This document shows, piece after piece, positions 13,187 through 15,175 of a DNA stretch of 15,175 nucleotides. A program made the position numbers and the translations under genes. How positions within the stretch are numbered: position 1 is the stretch's first letter; every line of letters begins with the position of its first letter. A model generated the notes under the pieces. It was given only the letters and a program-made list of their open reading frames with translations. It was not told the origin of the DNA and did not search any database. This DNA comes from JAABRU01 sp050180235. GTDB lineage: Bacteria; Desulfobacterota; Desulfobacteria; Desulfobacterales; Desulfococcaceae. Location: NCBI GenBank assembly GCA_050180235.1, contig JBFXEJ010000132.1:1-15175 (forward strand), read 5' to 3'.

Positions 13187-13308
13187 GTATCCGTGTAATT
13201 GACGAGTCAGGTGAGGATTATCTCTATCCTGCAAATAAGTTTGTAATTGTGGATTTTTCGGAAGATGTGCAACAGCGGTTGGCTGAATCGCTTACAGAAG
13301 CAGCATGA
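13180..13308 (+). CDS. Short conserved-looking 42-aa protein or gene remnant
   Basis: GTG-initiated frame of 42 aa: after a few residues it reads RVIDESGEDYLYPANKF and then VDFSEDVQQRLAESL. I recall similar short proteins with the VIDESGEDYLYP motif encoded next to toxin-antitoxin genes, but this is memory without a search. There is no clear ribosome site, and an in-frame stop at 13168-13170 fixes the upstream limit. It is probably a fragment whose N-terminal residues were lost, although such proteins are naturally short. Confidence 0.4.
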   Translation: MGCIRVIDESGEDYLYPANKFVIVDFSEDVQQRLAESLTEAA

Positions 13309-13388
13309 TTATGATTGGAATACTGCTTCATGTTAATGGCAGGTTTTATAGCCATGCCATTCATTGAATTACAAATAATGGGGATATC

Positions 13389-13535
13389 ATGGCGGAACTA
13401 ACAACGATAACAGCGAAAATAGATCCGGTGTTAAAAACGGAAGTCGAGAGTATTTTTCAGGATATGAACCTGTCAATCACAGTGTGCAGGAAATCAGGCA
13501 GTGATAAGCATCTTTTATATAACAAATATTTTTGA
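13389..13535 (+). pseudogene. RelB/DinJ-like antitoxin remnant
   Basis: A 48-aa frame starting at the ATG at 13389 after GGGG. The first 32 residues (AELTTITAKIDPVLKTEVES, then IFQDMNLSIT) match the N-terminal ribbon-helix-helix of RelB/DinJ antitoxins. The expected continuation (EAI.LF....) is missing. The tail instead reads CRKSGSDKHLLYNKYF, faintly like the R.GSHS.LF ending of RelE/YafQ toxins, which suggests a deletion joining antitoxin to toxin. The antitoxin part is confident; the toxin tail is speculative. It ends 9 nt before the methyltransferase start. Confidence 0.6.
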
Positions 13536-13544
13536 AAAAAGCAC

Positions 13545-15029
13545 ATGAATTTATACGCAAAATATATGCCGGATGATACCGGAATCAATGATGGCCTGAT
13601 TTTTACAGAAAAAAAGAATCAGTATACAGAGACTTATCTGAAAAATATCGGCACTGCGGATGAAAAAGCATACAAACGCTATGAACATATTATAAAAACA
13701 GATAATAATCTGAACAGGCAGCTTGTCAGTTTTCAGGCAAATAAAAGCCTGTCCGCATACAGATGGTACAAATACAAGGAAGCCTTTTCCTGTGATTTGG
13801 TCAGGTATATGCTGACAGAATACCATATCCCCAAAGGCATTGTATTTGATCCCTTTGCCGGATCAGGAACCACATTGTTTGCATCATCGGAAACAGGCTA
13901 TAATTCCGAAGGCATTGAACTTCTGCCATTGGGGCAGCAGATTGTCAAAAGCAGAATCACGGCTAACAAACTGGGACACAATGAAATCAGCAGAATTGCG
14001 TTTTGGAAAGACAGTCTGCCGTGGAAAAACTTCAAATTTTCCGAAAAAATAAACAGTCTCCGAATCACTGCCGGAGCCTATCCCGAAGAAAGCGAAAAAT
14101 CCATATCCCAATATCTGGCTGCCATAAAAGAAGAAAAAGAGGATGTCCGGGAAATACTGCTTTTTGCGCTCTTATGTATTCTGGAATCTGTCAGTTATAC
14201 CCGCAAGGACGGGCAGTATCTGCGCTGGGATTACCGCGCGGGAAGAAGAATAGGAAAAAAAATATTCAACAAAGGGATAATTTATCCATTTGAAGAGGCC
14301 ATTGTATCCAAACTGGATGAAATTCTCAATGACAGTAACAGTAAAAATATCCAATGCGGCCTTTTTCCGGATGTTCAGGAAAAGAATGTGCCTGTCGGAA
14401 ATATCAGACTGTATCACGGTTCCTGTCTGAATATTCTGCCCAATTTGGAAAATGCAAACTATCAGGCTGTGATAACCTCTCCCCCGTACTGTAACCGCTA
14501 TGATTATACAAGAACCTATGCTCTGGAACATGCCATACTGGGAATTCAGGAACAGGAACTCATTGATCTGCGTCAAAAAATGCTCAGTTGCACAGTGGAA
14601 AACAGGGAAAAGGATCTCCTGCAATTTAACAAAACCTGGTCAAAAGCCATTGCATCATGTGAAAACAACAGTCTGCTGCAATTGATTATAGGCTATCTTG
14701 AATACAGAAAAAAGAATAAAGATTTGAATAATAACGGCATTCCCCGCATGGTCAAAGGATATTTTTATGAAATGGCCTGTGTCATTCAGGAATGCCACAG
14801 AATACTGAAAAATGGGGGAATCATGTTCATGGTCAATGACAATGTGCGCTATGCGGGCGCAGGTGTGTCGGCTGATCTGATTCTTTCCGAAATTGCTGAA
14901 CATATCGGATTTGCAGTTGAAAACATACTGGTTTTGCCAAACGGAAAAGGCAACAGCAGTCAGCAGATGGGCATTCATGGCAGGGAAGTGTTAAGGAAAT
15001 GTGTTTATGTATGGAGAAAATCAAATTGA
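13545..15029 (+). CDS. Site-specific DNA methyltransferase (amino-methylating, N4-C or N6-A)
   Basis: A 494-aa S-adenosylmethionine-dependent DNA methyltransferase. The AdoMet motif FDPFAGSGTT is at residues 101-110, and the catalytic TSPPYCNRYDYTRTYALEH at 311-329 (S312-P-P-Y315). The 200 residues between may contain the target recognition domain. A Ser before PPY is commonest in N4-cytosine enzymes but also occurs in N6-adenine enzymes, so the modified base is open. The C-terminus has CHRILKNGGIMFMVNDNVRYAG and LPNGKGNSSQQMGIHG. The ribosome site is weak. No restriction enzyme is directly adjacent in the window: the nuclease at 10971 is 1.5 kb upstream, is very different in base composition, and lies beyond the mobile repeats. 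A partner could lie past the IS1-like element on the right. It may be a solitary or orphaned enzyme. Confidence 0.88.
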   Translation: MNLYAKYMPDDTGINDGLIFTEKKNQYTETYLKNIGTADEKAYKRYEHIIKTDNNLNRQLVSFQANKSLSAYRWYKYKEAFSCDLVRYMLTEYHIPKGIVFDPFAGSGTTLFASSETGYNSEGIELLPLGQQIVKSRITANKLGHNEISRIAFWKDSLPWKNFKFSEKINSLRITAGAYPEESEKSISQYLAAIKEEKEDVREILLFALLCILESVSYTRKDGQYLRWDYRAGRRIGKKIFNKGIIYPFEEAIVSKLDEILNDSNSKNIQCGLFPDVQEKNVPVGNIRLYHGSCLNILPNLENANYQAVITSPPYCNRYDYTRTYALEHAILGIQEQELIDLRQKMLSCTVENREKDLLQFNKTWSKAIASCENNSLLQLIIGYLEYRKKNKDLNNNGIPRMVKGYFYEMACVIQECHRILKNGGIMFMVNDNVRYAGAGVSADLILSEIAEHIGFAVENILVLPNGKGNSSQQMGIHGREVLRKCVYVWRKSN

Positions 15030-15050
15030 AACATCCTGCTTACAAAAATC

Positions 15051-15175
15051 GGTAGTGGGACTTTTCATGCTGATAAACTTATGCTATACTGCTCCCGTTT
15101 TTCTCAACATGCCATTGCCGAAGGAGCAGAAAAATGATTGCAGCAAAATGCCGCCGCTGCGGCAGTGAAAATATC
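15051..15175 (+). mobile_element. Left end of an IS1-like insertion sequence (cut by window)
   Basis: GGTAGTGGGACTTTTCATGC at 15051 resembles an IS1-family terminal repeat and shares its first nine bases with the 111-bp MITE at 8342. A promoter-like pair TTTTCA (15062-15067) and TATACT (15085-15090), 17 nt apart, precedes the transposase-like start at 15134. The element begins 21 bp after the methyltransferase stop. The right end and target duplication are outside the window. Confidence 0.6.
15134..15175 (+). CDS. IS1-type transposase N-terminus (partial)
   Basis: The ATG at 15134, with AAGGAG at 15121-15126, begins MIAAKCRRCGSENI and runs off the window. The C..C pair at residues 6-9 followed by GSENI fits the InsA-like zinc ribbon found at the start of IS1-family transposases. 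Only 14 residues are visible, so another zinc-ribbon protein is possible; the upstream terminal repeat favours a transposase. Confidence 0.5.
   Translation, partial: MIAAKCRRCGSENI

Noticed and set aside
10971..15029. Intact restriction-modification pair (nuclease plus methyltransferase)
   Set aside because: The genes are 1.5 kb apart, separated by a mobile repeat, two unrelated small genes and pseudogenes, and differ strongly in base composition; kept only as a possibility in the findings.

Overview
The window looks like a chromosomal segment of a repeat-rich anaerobic deltaproteobacterium (Desulfobacterota, perhaps a Desulfonema-like sulfate reducer). The placement is inference. It rests on an fchA-folD pair of tetrahydrofolate C1 genes, a TIGR03790-family secreted protein, a chemoreceptor beside partner-switching genes, and many short inverted-repeat elements. 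No rRNA, tRNA or CRISPR array was seen.

Layout. (1) Positions 1-611 hold the decayed remains of a histone-deacetylase-like amidohydrolase gene. (2) 856-1701 is a membrane-anchored neutral zinc metallopeptidase. (3) 1948-6401 is a signalling block: a chemoreceptor without an obvious HAMP domain, a small STAS anti-sigma-factor antagonist, and a convergent PAS-PAS-SpoIIE phosphatase-HATPase protein that ends one base from the STAS gene. The last two look like a two-gene version of an RsbU/RsbV/RsbW partner switch. (4) 6402-6834 is a repeat-filled leader, followed by the secreted TIGR03790 protein at 6835-8109. (5) 8110-9020 is almost entirely mobile-repeat debris: three copies of a ~137-bp inverted-repeat element, an unrelated 111-bp element nested in one of them with a perfect 8-bp target duplication, and a fragment of a third repeat family. 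(6) 9124-10632 is fchA-folD. This FolD lacks the lysine and glutamine needed for cyclohydrolase activity, so the pair appears to divide a reaction sequence that one enzyme usually performs. (7) From 10633 to the end the window resembles a defence or genomic-island margin. It contains a cluster of seven 18-bp palindromes in front of an AT-rich PD-(D/E)XK nuclease gene, a fourth 137-bp element, two overlapping small unknown genes, toxin-antitoxin remnants, a DNA methyltransferase, and the left end of an IS1-like insertion sequence cut by the window edge.

How parts fit together. The nested 111-bp element and the IS1-like element share the terminal sequence GGTAGTGGG, and the 8-bp duplication is the size IS1 makes. 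The small element is therefore probably a non-autonomous relative moved by such a transposase. The strongest biological leads are the divided FolD/FchA pair, the palindrome cluster before the nuclease gene, and the convergent partner switch next to a chemoreceptor with an altered tip.
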